A stretch of 64,000 nt of DNA, from contig NZ_LHQS01000002.1 of assembly GCF_004102725.1 (NCBI RefSeq), positions 673,984-737,983 on the forward strand. The letters run 5' to 3'. A program made the translations under genes and the position numbers. Below the pieces are notes generated by a model. It had not been told where the DNA came from, did not search any database, and saw only the letters and a list, made by a program, of their open reading frames with translations. Within the stretch, counting starts at the first letter, position 1. Every line of letters begins with the position of its first letter. Below are positions 1 to 9,087 of the stretch, piece after piece. Origin of the DNA: Methanoculleus taiwanensis (GTDB taxonomy: Archaea; Halobacteriota; Methanomicrobia; Methanomicrobiales; Methanoculleaceae).

Positions 1-88
1 CATGGGGATGACGAAGGCCGAAGTTCTGCAGATGGAACTTGATGGGTTTGCCGCCCTGATCAACACCATCAACCTCCACGGGCGGTAG
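1..88 (+). CDS. C-terminal end of a truncated gene, function unknown
   Basis: An open frame enters from the left edge and ends at a TAG at 86-88. It gives about 28 residues ending in INLHGR, with an in-frame ATG at position 2 that is probably internal. The segment contains an acidic helix (KAEVLQMELDGFAALI). It stops only 3 bp before the convergent stop codon of the sensor kinase, which fits a real gene end. Too little is visible to name a family. Confidence 0.4.
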   Translation, partial: MGMTKAEVLQMELDGFAALINTINLHGR

Positions 89-91
89 CGC

Positions 92-2740
92 TCACTCAGC
101 GGCTTTCGGCAGCGTAAACCGGATCGCCGCCCCTTCGCCGGGAGAGCCCGCCACCCGGTCATCCGCCCGGATCTCCCCGCCGTAGCGCTCTACGAGAACC
201 CGGCTGATATAGAGGCCAAGACCCTTCCCGCTCTTTTTCCCCCCGCTCCTCCGGAACCGGTGAAATATCTCGGGTTTTAAGGGGTCGGGAATCCCGGGGC
301 CGGTATCCTCCACCGATACCTCGACAGATCCGTCTCTCTCCCGGACGCCTATCATGATCGCCACACCAGGCCCGCCGAACTTCGCGGCGTTGCCGATAAG
401 GTTGATGAAGACCTCCGGGAGGAGATCGTCGGCGAGCACGACCGCATCCGTCCCCGGGTAGCGGACGTCCGCCTCCGGGAAGAGGCGTATCACCTCGCGT
501 ATGGCTGTATCGAGCACCGTCGGGGCGAGAGCGGCCGTCTCCTCCTGCAGCCTCCGGATCGTCGAGACGTTGCCGATGATCTCGATGCTCTGCCGGATGC
601 CGGTGAGGAGTTTCTGCGCGTATACCTTCTCGTCCCCGGTGAGGATCTCTTCGAGGAGGGTCGCATACATCAGCGACGAGGTGTTGGCGTTGCTGATGTC
701 GTGCGCCATCACGTCGAGGTAGAAGTTCGCCTGCTCGTTTGCCTCCTCGAGCCTGCGCTGGAGCATCAGCCGGTCGAGGGCTCTGCCGACCTCCCTGCCG
801 ATCGAGACGAGAATGCTCTTCTCCTCGTCCGTGAAGCGGTGCGGACGCCTGCCGGTAAGGATCATCGCCCCGAGACGGCCGCCGTCCGAGGTGAGGGGGA
901 TCCGGGCGAAGGCACGGATCGCGGCGTTGCCCGGATGGTCGTCAGCGAAACAGGCTCCCTCTCCCGCAAGGATACGATCGAAGGGGGGTGCATCGAGGCC
1001 GACTTCTCCCGTCCCGGGCAGCAGATCCGCGGGAAGTCCTCGCCCGACGATCAGTCTCGCCGTCCGGCCGGATAGGTTGAAGAGGAAGACCCCTCCCCCT
1101 TCTATCCCGACGAGATCGAGTGTCCGGTGAAGCGTTTTCCGCACCAGATCCTCCGGGTCGGCAGAGGTGCTCGTGGCGCCGATCACCTGGTTGATCGCGT
1201 AAAGTTGCCGGTTCCGCCTCGTTATCCGCTCCTCGGCGGTCTTCCGCTCGCTGATATCGCTGATGTAGAGGGAGAGGCCCCGCTCCTGCGGGAAGACCCT
1301 GACCTCGAAGTATCTGTTGTGCCGGGGAGAGAAGATTTCGAACGTGGCGGGATGCCGCCCGGTAAGCACCCGGCGGAGGCTCTCCTCAAACGCGGGGCTT
1401 TCGGGTCCCGGAAAGACCTCGGAGTACTGTTTGCCGACGATCTCGCTGCGCTGCATCCCGAGCAGCCGCCCGGCGGCCTCGTTGGTGTAGGTGATCCGGC
1501 GTTCGTCGTCCATGGCGATGAATGCGTCGCTGATGCTCTCGAGGATCGCCTGTACCCGTATCTTCGACTCAAGCAGCGCTCTTTCCGCCAGTTTCCTCGC
1601 GGTGATGTCGTGGACGATCGAATGGAGGAGAGGCCGGTTTTTTACGGTGATCGCCCCGCTGTACACCTCGACGTCCCTGACCTCGCCGCTCGCAAGCACG
1701 TGGCAGAATTCGAAGTAGTTCCTGCGCTCGGCGGCTGCATCCGCCATCTCAGTGAGAATCGCCTCCTTGTTCGGTGTGCTGATATCGGCGATCGTCATCC
1801 GGGTCAGGACGTCGTGCGGATACCCGTAGAAGTGTGACGCAGCAGGGTTTGCATCGACGATCTCCCCGGTGGCGGGATCGATGAGGAGCATAACGGCGAG
1901 GCTCTCGGTGAAGATGCTTCGATACCGCTCTTCGCTCTCGCGGAGCATCTTTTCGGTCCGTATCCGTTCCACGAACCTGCCGAGCTGCCCGGCGACGGTA
2001 TCGACGAACAATCGCTCCTCCTTCAGGAAAGGCCCTTCCTCCTCCTCCGGATGATCGCTTCGGTAGAAGACTTCAAGCGCCCCGACCGGTCTGCCGTGAA
2101 CCCAGATCCCGCTTGCCAGAACCCGGGGCGTCGCCGTGACCGGTCCGGTGCAGAACGAAGCGCCGTCGATGACGATCCGGGCACCGGCGTCCTCCGGGTA
2201 CTGTAGGGCGGAGGGGATGACGGCGAGCACTTCTGAAAAGAGCTCTTCGCGCTGCAGGCCGGGTCTCTCGGTGAGGCGGGCGATGCTGTAGAGGCACGCA
2301 AGTTCCCGTTCCCGCTTGTGGAGATCGCGTCGCTCTTTTGCGCAACAGACTGCCTGGCGGATACGGTCGGGACCGAGCTGCTCTCCCGGAAGGTAGTCGT
2401 CGGCGCCCTGCAGCGACGCGATCTCGTCGCCGAGAGCGATAACGGGTATGCCGGGCGCCTGCCGCCGGATACGGGCAAGCATCTCAGGTGCCCTGCTCCC
2501 GGCAGATCCGGGATCCAGGAGGACGACCGCGAACGTTCCGGCGGCAAGTGCGTCGAGCCCCTCGAAGAGACTCCCGGCAGAGACCGTCTCGAAACGGGGG
2601 CAGCTCTCCTCGAGCAGCCTCCGGACGAGCCTTGCGTCTTTCGGGTCACTCTCGATGAGGAGAACCTTCTGTCTCGCGCTCATGTCTGGCACACGATCAA
2701 ACCCGGCTATTTTCTGCGTCTCCGCGGCGTCCCCCACCAT
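92..2740 (-). CDS. Sensor histidine kinase with N-terminal receiver, two GAF and two PAS domains
   Basis: Predicted cytoplasmic sensor kinase of 882 residues with no membrane segment. Domains in order: receiver-like (about 24-138; acidic pair at Glu30/Asp32, phosphoacceptor candidate Asp76), GAF (about 145-262), PAS (268-388), PAS (392-505), GAF (512-660), then the kinase core with H-box MAHDISNAN (His680), N-box around Asn780/Asn784, and G-boxes DTGPGIP (812-818) and GKGLGLYI. The receiver lacks the usual Lys after GADDYL (it reads GADDYLPGEQ), so phosphorelay through it is uncertain. The ATG at 2740 has GGAG directly against it; an internal ATG at residue 20 would still keep the receiver. 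The kinase core matches those at 6223-7470, 23452-25260, 35180-38329 and 39285-40229. Signal and partner are unknown. Confidence 0.9.
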   Translation of the reverse strand: MVGDAAETQKIAGFDRVPDMSARQKVLLIESDPKDARLVRRLLEESCPRFETVSAGSLFEGLDALAAGTFAVVLLDPGSAGSRAPEMLARIRRQAPGIPVIALGDEIASLQGADDYLPGEQLGPDRIRQAVCCAKERRDLHKRERELACLYSIARLTERPGLQREELFSEVLAVIPSALQYPEDAGARIVIDGASFCTGPVTATPRVLASGIWVHGRPVGALEVFYRSDHPEEEEGPFLKEERLFVDTVAGQLGRFVERIRTEKMLRESEERYRSIFTESLAVMLLIDPATGEIVDANPAASHFYGYPHDVLTRMTIADISTPNKEAILTEMADAAAERRNYFEFCHVLASGEVRDVEVYSGAITVKNRPLLHSIVHDITARKLAERALLESKIRVQAILESISDAFIAMDDERRITYTNEAAGRLLGMQRSEIVGKQYSEVFPGPESPAFEESLRRVLTGRHPATFEIFSPRHNRYFEVRVFPQERGLSLYISDISERKTAEERITRRNRQLYAINQVIGATSTSADPEDLVRKTLHRTLDLVGIEGGGVFLFNLSGRTARLIVGRGLPADLLPGTGEVGLDAPPFDRILAGEGACFADDHPGNAAIRAFARIPLTSDGGRLGAMILTGRRPHRFTDEEKSILVSIGREVGRALDRLMLQRRLEEANEQANFYLDVMAHDISNANTSSLMYATLLEEILTGDEKVYAQKLLTGIRQSIEIIGNVSTIRRLQEETAALAPTVLDTAIREVIRLFPEADVRYPGTDAVVLADDLLPEVFINLIGNAAKFGGPGVAIMIGVRERDGSVEVSVEDTGPGIPDPLKPEIFHRFRRSGGKKSGKGLGLYISRVLVERYGGEIRADDRVAGSPGEGAAIRFTLPKAAE

Positions 2741-2867
2741 CTCCTGCAGAGTGCGGGCAGGCCGATACTCCCCTCAGGGGCGATGCGGTATTAAGGATTA
2801 CTCTCTTCAAAAGCTACCCTGCGGGTCGCGGAGCCCCAGTCCGGGAAACGGGTATCTCTGCCCTTTT

Positions 2868-3434
2868 TCAGTCTGCGAGCCCGTAACGCTGCAGGAATCG
2901 GGTTACGATCCATTCGTTCCGGACTTCGGGGTGGAACATAACGCCGTACACCGGCAGCGTCCTGTGCCTGATCGCCTGAACGCACGTATCGGAGCGTGCG
3001 AGAACCTCAAGCGACTCCGGGGGCTCGACCGAGAAGGTGTGCAGTTCGAAGGCTGAAAAACGTTCATAGCCGTCAAAGAGCGGGTCGTTGACGGATCGCA
3101 GGATCTCGGTCATACCGATCTCGCTGCACGGCACGATAGCACCGCCGAAGAGGCGTGCGATGATCTGCATCCCCGCACAGATGCCGAGCACGGGTTTTTG
3201 ATACGAACGGAGGTGCGAAAACTCCTCCGTCCGGTCGGCAAACACGTTGTCCATCAGGGCGGTTCCGCAGAGGATGACGGCGTCCGCCTCGTCGAGCAGC
3301 CCGTCGTCGACCTCGGCAAAATGCCGGACGGTATTCCGGGCATGCATGCTCTCTACAATCTGCACGACCGGCCGGACGAACTCGTCCGCGCCGAGCGAAT
3401 CCTTTCTCCAGCTGAGATCGACGATGAGTATCAT
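2868..3434 (-). CDS. Class I glutamine amidotransferase, GMP synthase-like, coupled to Dph6
   Basis: A 188-residue class I glutamine amidotransferase, which releases ammonia from glutamine. The nucleophile elbow is GICAGMQ (Cys86) and the His/Glu of the triad are in FHPE (His168, Glu170), so the catalytic residues are complete. It has no ATP-pyrophosphatase or synthase domain, so it must pass ammonia to a partner. It is not GuaA subunit A, whose N-terminus is different. Its ATG overlaps the stop codon of the upstream dph6 gene by 4 bp (ATGA), which indicates translational coupling. I infer that it could supply ammonia to the diphthine-ammonia ligase; a role in another amidation is possible. 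Confidence 0.85.
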   Translation of the reverse strand: MILIVDLSWRKDSLGADEFVRPVVQIVESMHARNTVRHFAEVDDGLLDEADAVILCGTALMDNVFADRTEEFSHLRSYQKPVLGICAGMQIIARLFGGAIVPCSEIGMTEILRSVNDPLFDGYERFSAFELHTFSVEPPESLEVLARSDTCVQAIRHRTLPVYGVMFHPEVRNEWIVTRFLQRYGLAD

Positions 3435-4111
3435 CTCTCCACCAGCCGTGCTTTTCGGATCAGGTACCTGCCGTTGTGGTTCCGGTATGCTGTGGAGGCC
3501 TCGTCGACCAGGATTCGCCGTGAAAAGAACGGTGCATCGATCACGAACGTCTCGTACTCCCCGCCTTCGCCGGTCAGGGTGATCCGGTGAGTCCGGACCA
3601 TCTTTCGGAGATCGGAGAGGGCGTCCTCGTCAAGCTCCCTCCCGAGCCACTGCTCGTCGAAGGGGGCGGAGAAAACCCCCGCGATCAGCACCCGGAACCC
3701 GGCCGCAAGCAGTGCCTCCATGTAGGCCTCCTGGTCGATATACCAGAGGGGATTATAGCACCAGAGATGCAGTTCGTTGCAGATCCGCTGGATACGTGTC
3801 GCCTGGTAGACCGAGAGGATTGCACCGGTGACGACCCCCTCGATCCCATACTCTTCCCGGGCGCGGAGAAGTGCCCGTTTCAGGTCGTCGAGTTCCACCT
3901 CTTCCTCGCCTGCCGTCTCCACTTCGACGAGCGGGAGTCCGGCGGCCTCCGCCTGGAGCGCTGCGAGGCGGATGTTCGGGGTGTGAAACATGTAACTCTC
4001 GTCGTTCCGGGAGACGATGGTGATCAGGCAGACAACGTCCTCCTTCATCATTGCCTGGTAGCAGGCAAACAGGGAATCTTTCCCTCCGGAGAATAACACA
4101 CCGAGTTTCAT
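3431..4111 (-). CDS. dph6: Diphthine--ammonia ligase (Dph6-type ATP pyrophosphatase)
   Basis: Member of the Dph6/DUF71 family of N-type ATP pyrophosphatases. In this family the enzyme performs the last step of diphthamide synthesis on elongation factor 2, ATP-dependent amidation of diphthine. The PP-loop SGGKDS is at residues 8-13 and the family hallmark GEGGEYET is at 181-188. The 226-residue length is normal for archaeal members. It is the first gene of a two-gene operon with the amidotransferase that overlaps its stop codon. The start ATG at 4109-4111 (complement) follows GAGCTGGA. Confidence 0.9.
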   Translation of the reverse strand: MKLGVLFSGGKDSLFACYQAMMKEDVVCLITIVSRNDESYMFHTPNIRLAALQAEAAGLPLVEVETAGEEEVELDDLKRALLRAREEYGIEGVVTGAILSVYQATRIQRICNELHLWCYNPLWYIDQEAYMEALLAAGFRVLIAGVFSAPFDEQWLGRELDEDALSDLRKMVRTHRITLTGEGGEYETFVIDAPFFSRRILVDEASTAYRNHNGRYLIRKARLVER

Positions 4112-4596
4112 TCCAGCTCTGTACTGTTAGGTTCATGAGCCATAACTCAAACGATCACGCATCTGCTCCGGCGGGGTATGAGTGCCGGAACGCAGGGAGG
4201 CACGGTGCCGCCGCGGGAGTGAAGGCCGTCCGACGGGAAGGGAATGAACACCTGCAGCGTCCGCATAATTGTCGCTGCCACTGTGCACCTGCCAAAGACG
4301 CCCCGTGAGAGGTGAATGCAGCTGGTCGGGGGACGCCTAAAAGAAGGTTGGTGTCCGTGCGAATCCGTCTTCTCATCGGAGGAGCCGATCGTGATTGGGT
4401 CATGCTTGAATCTGTATTCGAAGGCCTGGATGGTGGAAAGTTGTTGTTTTCTCGAAATATGGGAATATTGTGAGTGGTGAAGATCGATTGTATTATATTT
4501 TGGTACGTGCTAAAAAGATACGTTCGCCGCTCTGGTGAATATTAAGCGTTCCGATTGCGCATGTCATGTCGAAGAATGGAAGAACGGTGAAACGAT
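4112..4596. other. Intergenic region between divergent dph6 and a sensor kinase
   Basis: 485 bp with no convincing gene on either strand; the small open frames have poor composition and no ribosome binding site. The last 150 bp are AT-rich, unlike the flanking genes, and hold the probable promoter of the downstream sensor kinase. Confidence 0.5.
4491..4501 (+). promoter_or_regulatory. Candidate TATA box for the Cache-like sensor kinase
   Basis: TATTATATTTT lies in an AT-rich island about 95 bp before the kinase start. This implies a 5' leader of roughly 65-70 nt if used. Assigned only by match to the archaeal TATA consensus. Confidence 0.35.
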
Positions 4597-6003
4597 ATGG
4601 GCAGACGTACTCTCTTCTCCGGCCGGATTTGGTGCAATGACGGGTTACGACGAGTACGGCAATCGTTCCCGGTCAACTGCCACCATGTTCTGGTTTCCGT
4701 TGCGGTATTCATCCTGATTGTTCTGTCGATCTTTTTTGTCTGCCAGCAGGATGAGGCCATCAGCCATACGGCAACCGCATCGTACCAACAGACGGAACTA
4801 GAGGTGGTTCGTGAAGCCGCACGGAGTATGCAGGAGTACGTATACATCCAGACAGAAGTTCTCGGAAGACAGGACATTGAGAATATCGAACAGGAAGTTC
4901 TCAAGAAGTTCATCGAACCCATCCACCTGCTGGAAAACGGCGATGCCTGGATCTATGCCCCGGATCACGTTGTCTTTGACCGGAGCTCCGACTTTCCCGA
5001 CATCTACCGCGGAAAAAGCATGGCTGAAATATTCGCCATCCAGTTGGATCACGGAGCAAGCCACTTTGAGGAGATGACCGACGACGTCACGAACGTCCGG
5101 GAGGGTTACGGCTGGTATATCTGGCTGCCGGAAAAGGGGCCCGAGATCGCTGCGTGGACTCCGGTCCGTGTCGGAAACTACTCCTGGACGATCGGCCTGT
5201 CGACACCGCTCCCGGAAATTCTGGAAGCGTCCGGTGCGTCCGGCCAGAGTGCGCGATCGGTGTTCGTCCTCGCTACAGGGATTTTTCTGGCTCTTGCCTT
5301 GTATTCGGCCTGGCTGTTCTCGGATATTAAGAGGGTGCGTGCGGAACGTGCGCTCCAGAAGGCAAACAACAAACTGCACCTCCTGAGCAGCATGACGCGG
5401 CACGATACCCTGAATAAAGTCATGGTGCTGGCAGGGTATCTCGCACTGGTGCAGGAATCAACGCACGAAGAATCGGTTCGGTCTCTTCTGAGTAAAATGG
5501 ATCGTGAACTGGACGCTGTCCGCAAGCAGATCCTCTTCACCCGGGAGTACCAGCAGCTCGGGATACTGTCTCCCGTGTGGCAGGATGCAGGAGCGGTATT
5601 TGAAAAGATTCTGCGTGAATTCGATCTCCGGGACGTGTCGAAGTCAAGCACGGTCGACGGGCTGCTGATCTATGCAGACCCGCTGTTTGAGCGGGTGCTG
5701 TATAATCTGGTCGACAATTCGCTCCGGCACGGTCAGACGGTGACCAGAATCTCGCTGGACGTTGCGATGCAACCGTCAGGTCCTGTGCTTATCTACGGAG
5801 ACGACGGGGTCGGTGTTCCGGATAAAATCAAAGGGCAGATTTTTGAGCGCGGGTTTGGGTCAAACACCGGTTTTGGACTTTTCCTCACCAGGGAGATCCT
5901 GGAGATCACCGGTATCAAGATCCGGGAAACCGGAGTTCCGGGTGAGGGCGCACGGTTTGAGATGACCCTTCCGCCGAAGGGGTGGCGACGGGGAAATGCG
6001 TGA
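4597..6003 (+). CDS. Membrane sensor histidine kinase with extracellular Cache-like domain
   Basis: 468 residues. A membrane helix at about 31-49 and a second at about 221-241 bracket an extracytoplasmic sensor of about 170 residues. Features of that segment (NGDAWIYAPDHVVFD, YGWYIW, SWTIGLSTP) resemble Cache/PAS-like ligand-binding folds. After the second helix comes the kinase core with H-box MTRHDTLNKV (His269), an N-box (YNLVDNSLRHG) and a G-box (FGLFLTREIL). This core type differs from the neighbouring THDxxN kinases but matches the one at 12613-16683. The start is supported by GGTGA six bases before the ATG at 4597. It stands alone, with no response regulator nearby. The ligand is unknown. 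Confidence 0.85.
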   Translation: MGRRTLFSGRIWCNDGLRRVRQSFPVNCHHVLVSVAVFILIVLSIFFVCQQDEAISHTATASYQQTELEVVREAARSMQEYVYIQTEVLGRQDIENIEQEVLKKFIEPIHLLENGDAWIYAPDHVVFDRSSDFPDIYRGKSMAEIFAIQLDHGASHFEEMTDDVTNVREGYGWYIWLPEKGPEIAAWTPVRVGNYSWTIGLSTPLPEILEASGASGQSARSVFVLATGIFLALALYSAWLFSDIKRVRAERALQKANNKLHLLSSMTRHDTLNKVMVLAGYLALVQESTHEESVRSLLSKMDRELDAVRKQILFTREYQQLGILSPVWQDAGAVFEKILREFDLRDVSKSSTVDGLLIYADPLFERVLYNLVDNSLRHGQTVTRISLDVAMQPSGPVLIYGDDGVGVPDKIKGQIFERGFGSNTGFGLFLTREILEITGIKIRETGVPGEGARFEMTLPPKGWRRGNA

Positions 6004-6222
6004 CTGTCGTGCGGCATACCGTAGACCTGCCATCGATATGAGATCCTAAAACCCGTGGAAACTTCTGATTCTCATCGTCGGTATCAGCGAAGCACTGCCG
6101 TTTGGCTATATCTCCGGGTCGGGTGCGGAGTGTTCTCTTTTCCTCTCCCGCTCTCATGGCCGATGCGGGTGTTGCAGAAATGATATCGCCGCTGCTCTGA
6201 CCTGACAGTGCGGTTCCATCGA

Positions 6223-7470
6223 TTACGTGTATTCCTGCTCGTGTTTCTTGAGGGTGAACCGGAATGCCGCCCCTTCGGCGGGGGAGCCCGGCACCCGGTC
6301 GTCCACCCGGATCTCTCCGCCGTACCGCTCGACGAGAGTCTTTGTGATGTAGAGCCCGAGCCCTTCGCCCCGTCCTGCATGCTTCCCCTGCTCGAAGCGA
6401 TAGAATATCGCCTCTTTCATATCGTCCGGAACCCCGGGGCCGGTATCCTCCACCGTCACGAGGAGCATCCCGGGCATCTGCTCCTCGATGCGAATGGTGA
6501 TCGTAACGCCGGGTCCGCCGAACTTGGTGGCGTTCCCGAGCAGGTTTGCGAAGACCTCGGCGAGGAGCGGATCGGCCACAACCCGGTGGGAGCCGCACTC
6601 GTACCGGATAGCCGCGTCCGGGAAGTTTGCGATACTCTCGAGGATGATGCCGTCAAGGTCGACGCTCGCGGTGCTGACGGCCTCCTGGTAAATCCTCCTG
6701 ATGGTGGAGACGTTCTCAAGGATCTCGATGCTCTTATAGATGCTGGCTCTGAACTTTCGCGCGTACTCCGACTGTTCCCGGTCGAGGAGGTCGAGCAGCA
6801 GGTCCGCGTACAGCGTGGAGACATTGAGCGCGTTCCTGATGTCGTGGGTGAGGATATCGAGGTAGAGGTTCGCCTCCCGGTTCGCCGCCTCGAGCTGCTG
6901 CGAAAGCTGCATCCGATGAATACCGGAACCGACCTCCCTCCCGATTGCCTCGAGGAGTATCTTCTCCTCGTCCGTAAAGATCCGGTCCTCACGGCTCCCG
7001 ATGAAGATCGCACCGACGGTTACGGATCCGGCGATGAGCGGGATGCAGGCGAGCGAGGATATCTCGAGTTCTTTGAGGATCTGCTCTTCATGAGGGCTCT
7101 GTGCGGTGTCTGTCCCGATATAGTGCGGCTGCTGTTCGATAAGGACGGCATGGCAGGGCCACGTGTCGACAGGAAGCACCCGGTGCCGTGAGAGGTACCA
7201 TTCGGGAACGTTCAGTGAATACCGGACCGCCGCCTCTGTCTGCCCGGCGTCCAGCAGGTAGATCATCCCGCAGTGCAGGCCCATATGGGTGAGCACCCTC
7301 TCGAGGGCTTCGGTGAGCATCGCGTCGAGAGAGCCGGACGCGGCAGTGATCCCGACGATCCGGTTCAGTACGGTGAGATGCCTGTTCTGCTGCCGGAGCG
7401 CCTCCTCTGCGGTTGCCGCTCTCTCTTCCCGGTGGTGCGCCTCACTTCGGGTAAGCACGATCGAATTCAC
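6223..7470 (-). CDS. GAF-domain sensor histidine kinase
   Basis: 415-residue soluble kinase. A short coiled coil (about 10-35) leads into one GAF domain (about 38-188) and the kinase core: H-box YLDILTHDIRNALN (His209), N-box FANLLGNATKFGG, G-boxes DTGPGVPD and GEGLGLYITK. The start is a GTG at 7468-7470 (complement) with GAGG five bases upstream. The core is closely related to the one at 92-2740. No PAS or membrane segments. A TATA-like box lies about 50 bp upstream. The partner regulator is not in the neighbourhood. Confidence 0.88.
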   Translation of the reverse strand: MNSIVLTRSEAHHREERAATAEEALRQQNRHLTVLNRIVGITAASGSLDAMLTEALERVLTHMGLHCGMIYLLDAGQTEAAVRYSLNVPEWYLSRHRVLPVDTWPCHAVLIEQQPHYIGTDTAQSPHEEQILKELEISSLACIPLIAGSVTVGAIFIGSREDRIFTDEEKILLEAIGREVGSGIHRMQLSQQLEAANREANLYLDILTHDIRNALNVSTLYADLLLDLLDREQSEYARKFRASIYKSIEILENVSTIRRIYQEAVSTASVDLDGIILESIANFPDAAIRYECGSHRVVADPLLAEVFANLLGNATKFGGPGVTITIRIEEQMPGMLLVTVEDTGPGVPDDMKEAIFYRFEQGKHAGRGEGLGLYITKTLVERYGGEIRVDDRVPGSPAEGAAFRFTLKKHEQEYT

Positions 7471-7815
7471 GAATCCTCATTTCCCCCAGTCTTCAACTGA
7501 GTAACACCATTATCCGTTGCATTTTATACTGCTATGCCCTTGGAAAGATCCAATGGTACTGGATCGAGCATCCCCGGGTCTCGCCCGGCACTTCCGGTTC
7601 TAAAAAATGTGTCGATCGTGAGGCCACCCCCTTTCGTAGTCGGGAATGGCAGAAAAAAGCCCCTGTGGCCTCCGCTGCCGGATGCCCGCTGAAGGCCGCT
7701 ACCCGGTTTCCGCCGGATGCCGGCGTACCTATTTAGGACTGCGTAGCCTACAGTCATCCTGCATACAGAGTGACGACGCTTCCTGCCGGTACCCGCCGGC
7801 GACGGGGGCAGATAG
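7471..7815. other. Divergent intergenic region
   Basis: 345 bp between the GAF kinase and the RMD1-like gene, with no credible gene. On the minus strand a TATAAAA box at 7522-7528 could drive the kinase. On the plus strand CCTATTTAGG near 7726-7735 could serve the RMD1-like gene. Both assignments are by motif only. Confidence 0.4.
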
Positions 7816-8892
7816 GTGAATTATACGTACGCCATACGTTTTTACCGGATATTCGATGCCGGCGATACGATAGATCTGAACCTTCTTGAAGAGAACCTTG
7901 CCGTCGGCCATGCGACCACCCGTGCGAGTTTCACCCGGGTCAAACCGAAATCGGTCTCGATGGACGTCCCCCCGCTGCTTGTCCGGCTCCCTCCCGTCCG
8001 GGCGACTGCAGGCGGTCGGGAGTGGCAGATGGATACGGTCGCCCGGATATACGACATCGGTGCGATAAGTCTCTGCTTCATCCTCGAAGACCGCGGAGCA
8101 CCGCCCTCCGCTCTGCAGGAGACGGCTCTCCTCTTCGCCGGCCAGAACGGTCTCGACCCGCTTTTCTCCGGTTTTCTCGATCAGATTCGGAGAATCCTCT
8201 TCCCGCATCTCGGGGATCTCCCCATCGATCCCGGGTTCTACGAAGACTATACCATCTTCATCACCGACCGCACCGATGCGGCGCTCGACCCGGTCGTTCT
8301 CCTCCTCGGGGAGGATATGGTCTACAGTGCGCAGACACGCGAGGATCTGCTCCGAAATGCTCTGAGTTACGGGATCGACGATCTTACTATCCTTTCCTGG
8401 GACTCCGCCCTGCTCGTCAGCCCCGATGCTCCCGGCGATCTCATCGATATCATCGAATACGCCGCTGTCCAGACACTTGAGTTCCGCTACTACGACAGAG
8501 TGCTCAGCCAGCAGATGGAACGGATGTACGACGATATCGGGTGCACGGAGCGGCGTTCCCAGCTCCGGCGCATCGCCAGGTACCGCAGCATCATGACCCG
8601 CCTGATGGAAACCCTTGCCGAGATATCCGAAATCACCGATAAAGTCGACAATCTCATCAAAATAACCGAGGATATCTACTACGCCCGGGTCTACGCGATG
8701 GCGCTCGGAGTGCTCCGGATCTCGCAGTGGCGTTCCAGCGTCAACCGGCGGATCGAGCTCATCCACCGGAACTACGCGATGCTCTCGGACGAAGTGAACG
8801 TCCGGCACTCGCACTTTCTCGAGCTTATCGTCATTCTCCTGATCGCGTTCGAGGCCGTTATCCTCCTCTGGGAGGTCAGCGGTCTTCAATAG
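7816..8892 (+). CDS. RMD1/DUF155-family membrane-anchored protein
   Basis: 358 residues with the general plan of the RMD1/DUF155 (YagE/Sif2) family: a globular alpha/beta N-terminal half, an LxWDSALL motif followed by a helix leading to LEFRYYD (about residue 220), a long helical region, and one hydrophobic segment near the C-terminus (LIVILLIAFEAVILLW, about 335-350). In yeast, relatives have been linked to mitochondrial membrane and ribosome organisation; the prokaryotic role is unknown. The start is GTG at 7816. It stands alone between a sensor kinase and an MscS-like gene. The family assignment is from remembered motifs. Confidence 0.6.
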   Translation: MNYTYAIRFYRIFDAGDTIDLNLLEENLAVGHATTRASFTRVKPKSVSMDVPPLLVRLPPVRATAGGREWQMDTVARIYDIGAISLCFILEDRGAPPSALQETALLFAGQNGLDPLFSGFLDQIRRILFPHLGDLPIDPGFYEDYTIFITDRTDAALDPVVLLLGEDMVYSAQTREDLLRNALSYGIDDLTILSWDSALLVSPDAPGDLIDIIEYAAVQTLEFRYYDRVLSQQMERMYDDIGCTERRSQLRRIARYRSIMTRLMETLAEISEITDKVDNLIKITEDIYYARVYAMALGVLRISQWRSSVNRRIELIHRNYAMLSDEVNVRHSHFLELIVILLIAFEAVILLWEVSGLQ

Positions 8893-9047
8893 TGCCTGCC
8901 GTGCCGGGAGCAACCTGCTTGCCGGCGCCCCGGCGGATATGCGTAGCCCGGTGATCGGACACGAAGAAGAGTCCGGATCAGCGATACCTTTCCCTCTCTG
9001 CCTGTAGGTGTGCGGAGATGACGCCGGTGGGTTCTGGCATAATGTAC

Positions 9048-9055
9048 TTTATATA
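9048..9055 (+). promoter_or_regulatory. TATA box for the MscS-like gene
   Basis: TTTATATA about 33-40 bp before the preferred ATG at 9088. A start site about 25 bp downstream would fall near 9078, after the alternative ATG at 9067. This favours the 9088 start. Confidence 0.5.
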
Positions 9056-9087
9056 TAATTCCGTTTATGTCTCCCCCGGTGATAACC

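Noticed and set aside
3431-3434. Frameshift between dph6 and the amidotransferase forming a broken fusion
   Set aside because: The 4-bp ATGA overlap is a normal coupled stop-start, and both proteins are full length for their families.
7524-7757. 77-codon minus-strand frame in the divergent spacer
   Set aside because: Covers predicted promoter elements, has Gly/Arg-rich random composition and no ribosome binding site.
9067-9087. Earlier ATG of the MscS-like gene
   Set aside because: It would lie at or before the predicted transcription start; GGTGA favours the ATG at 9088.
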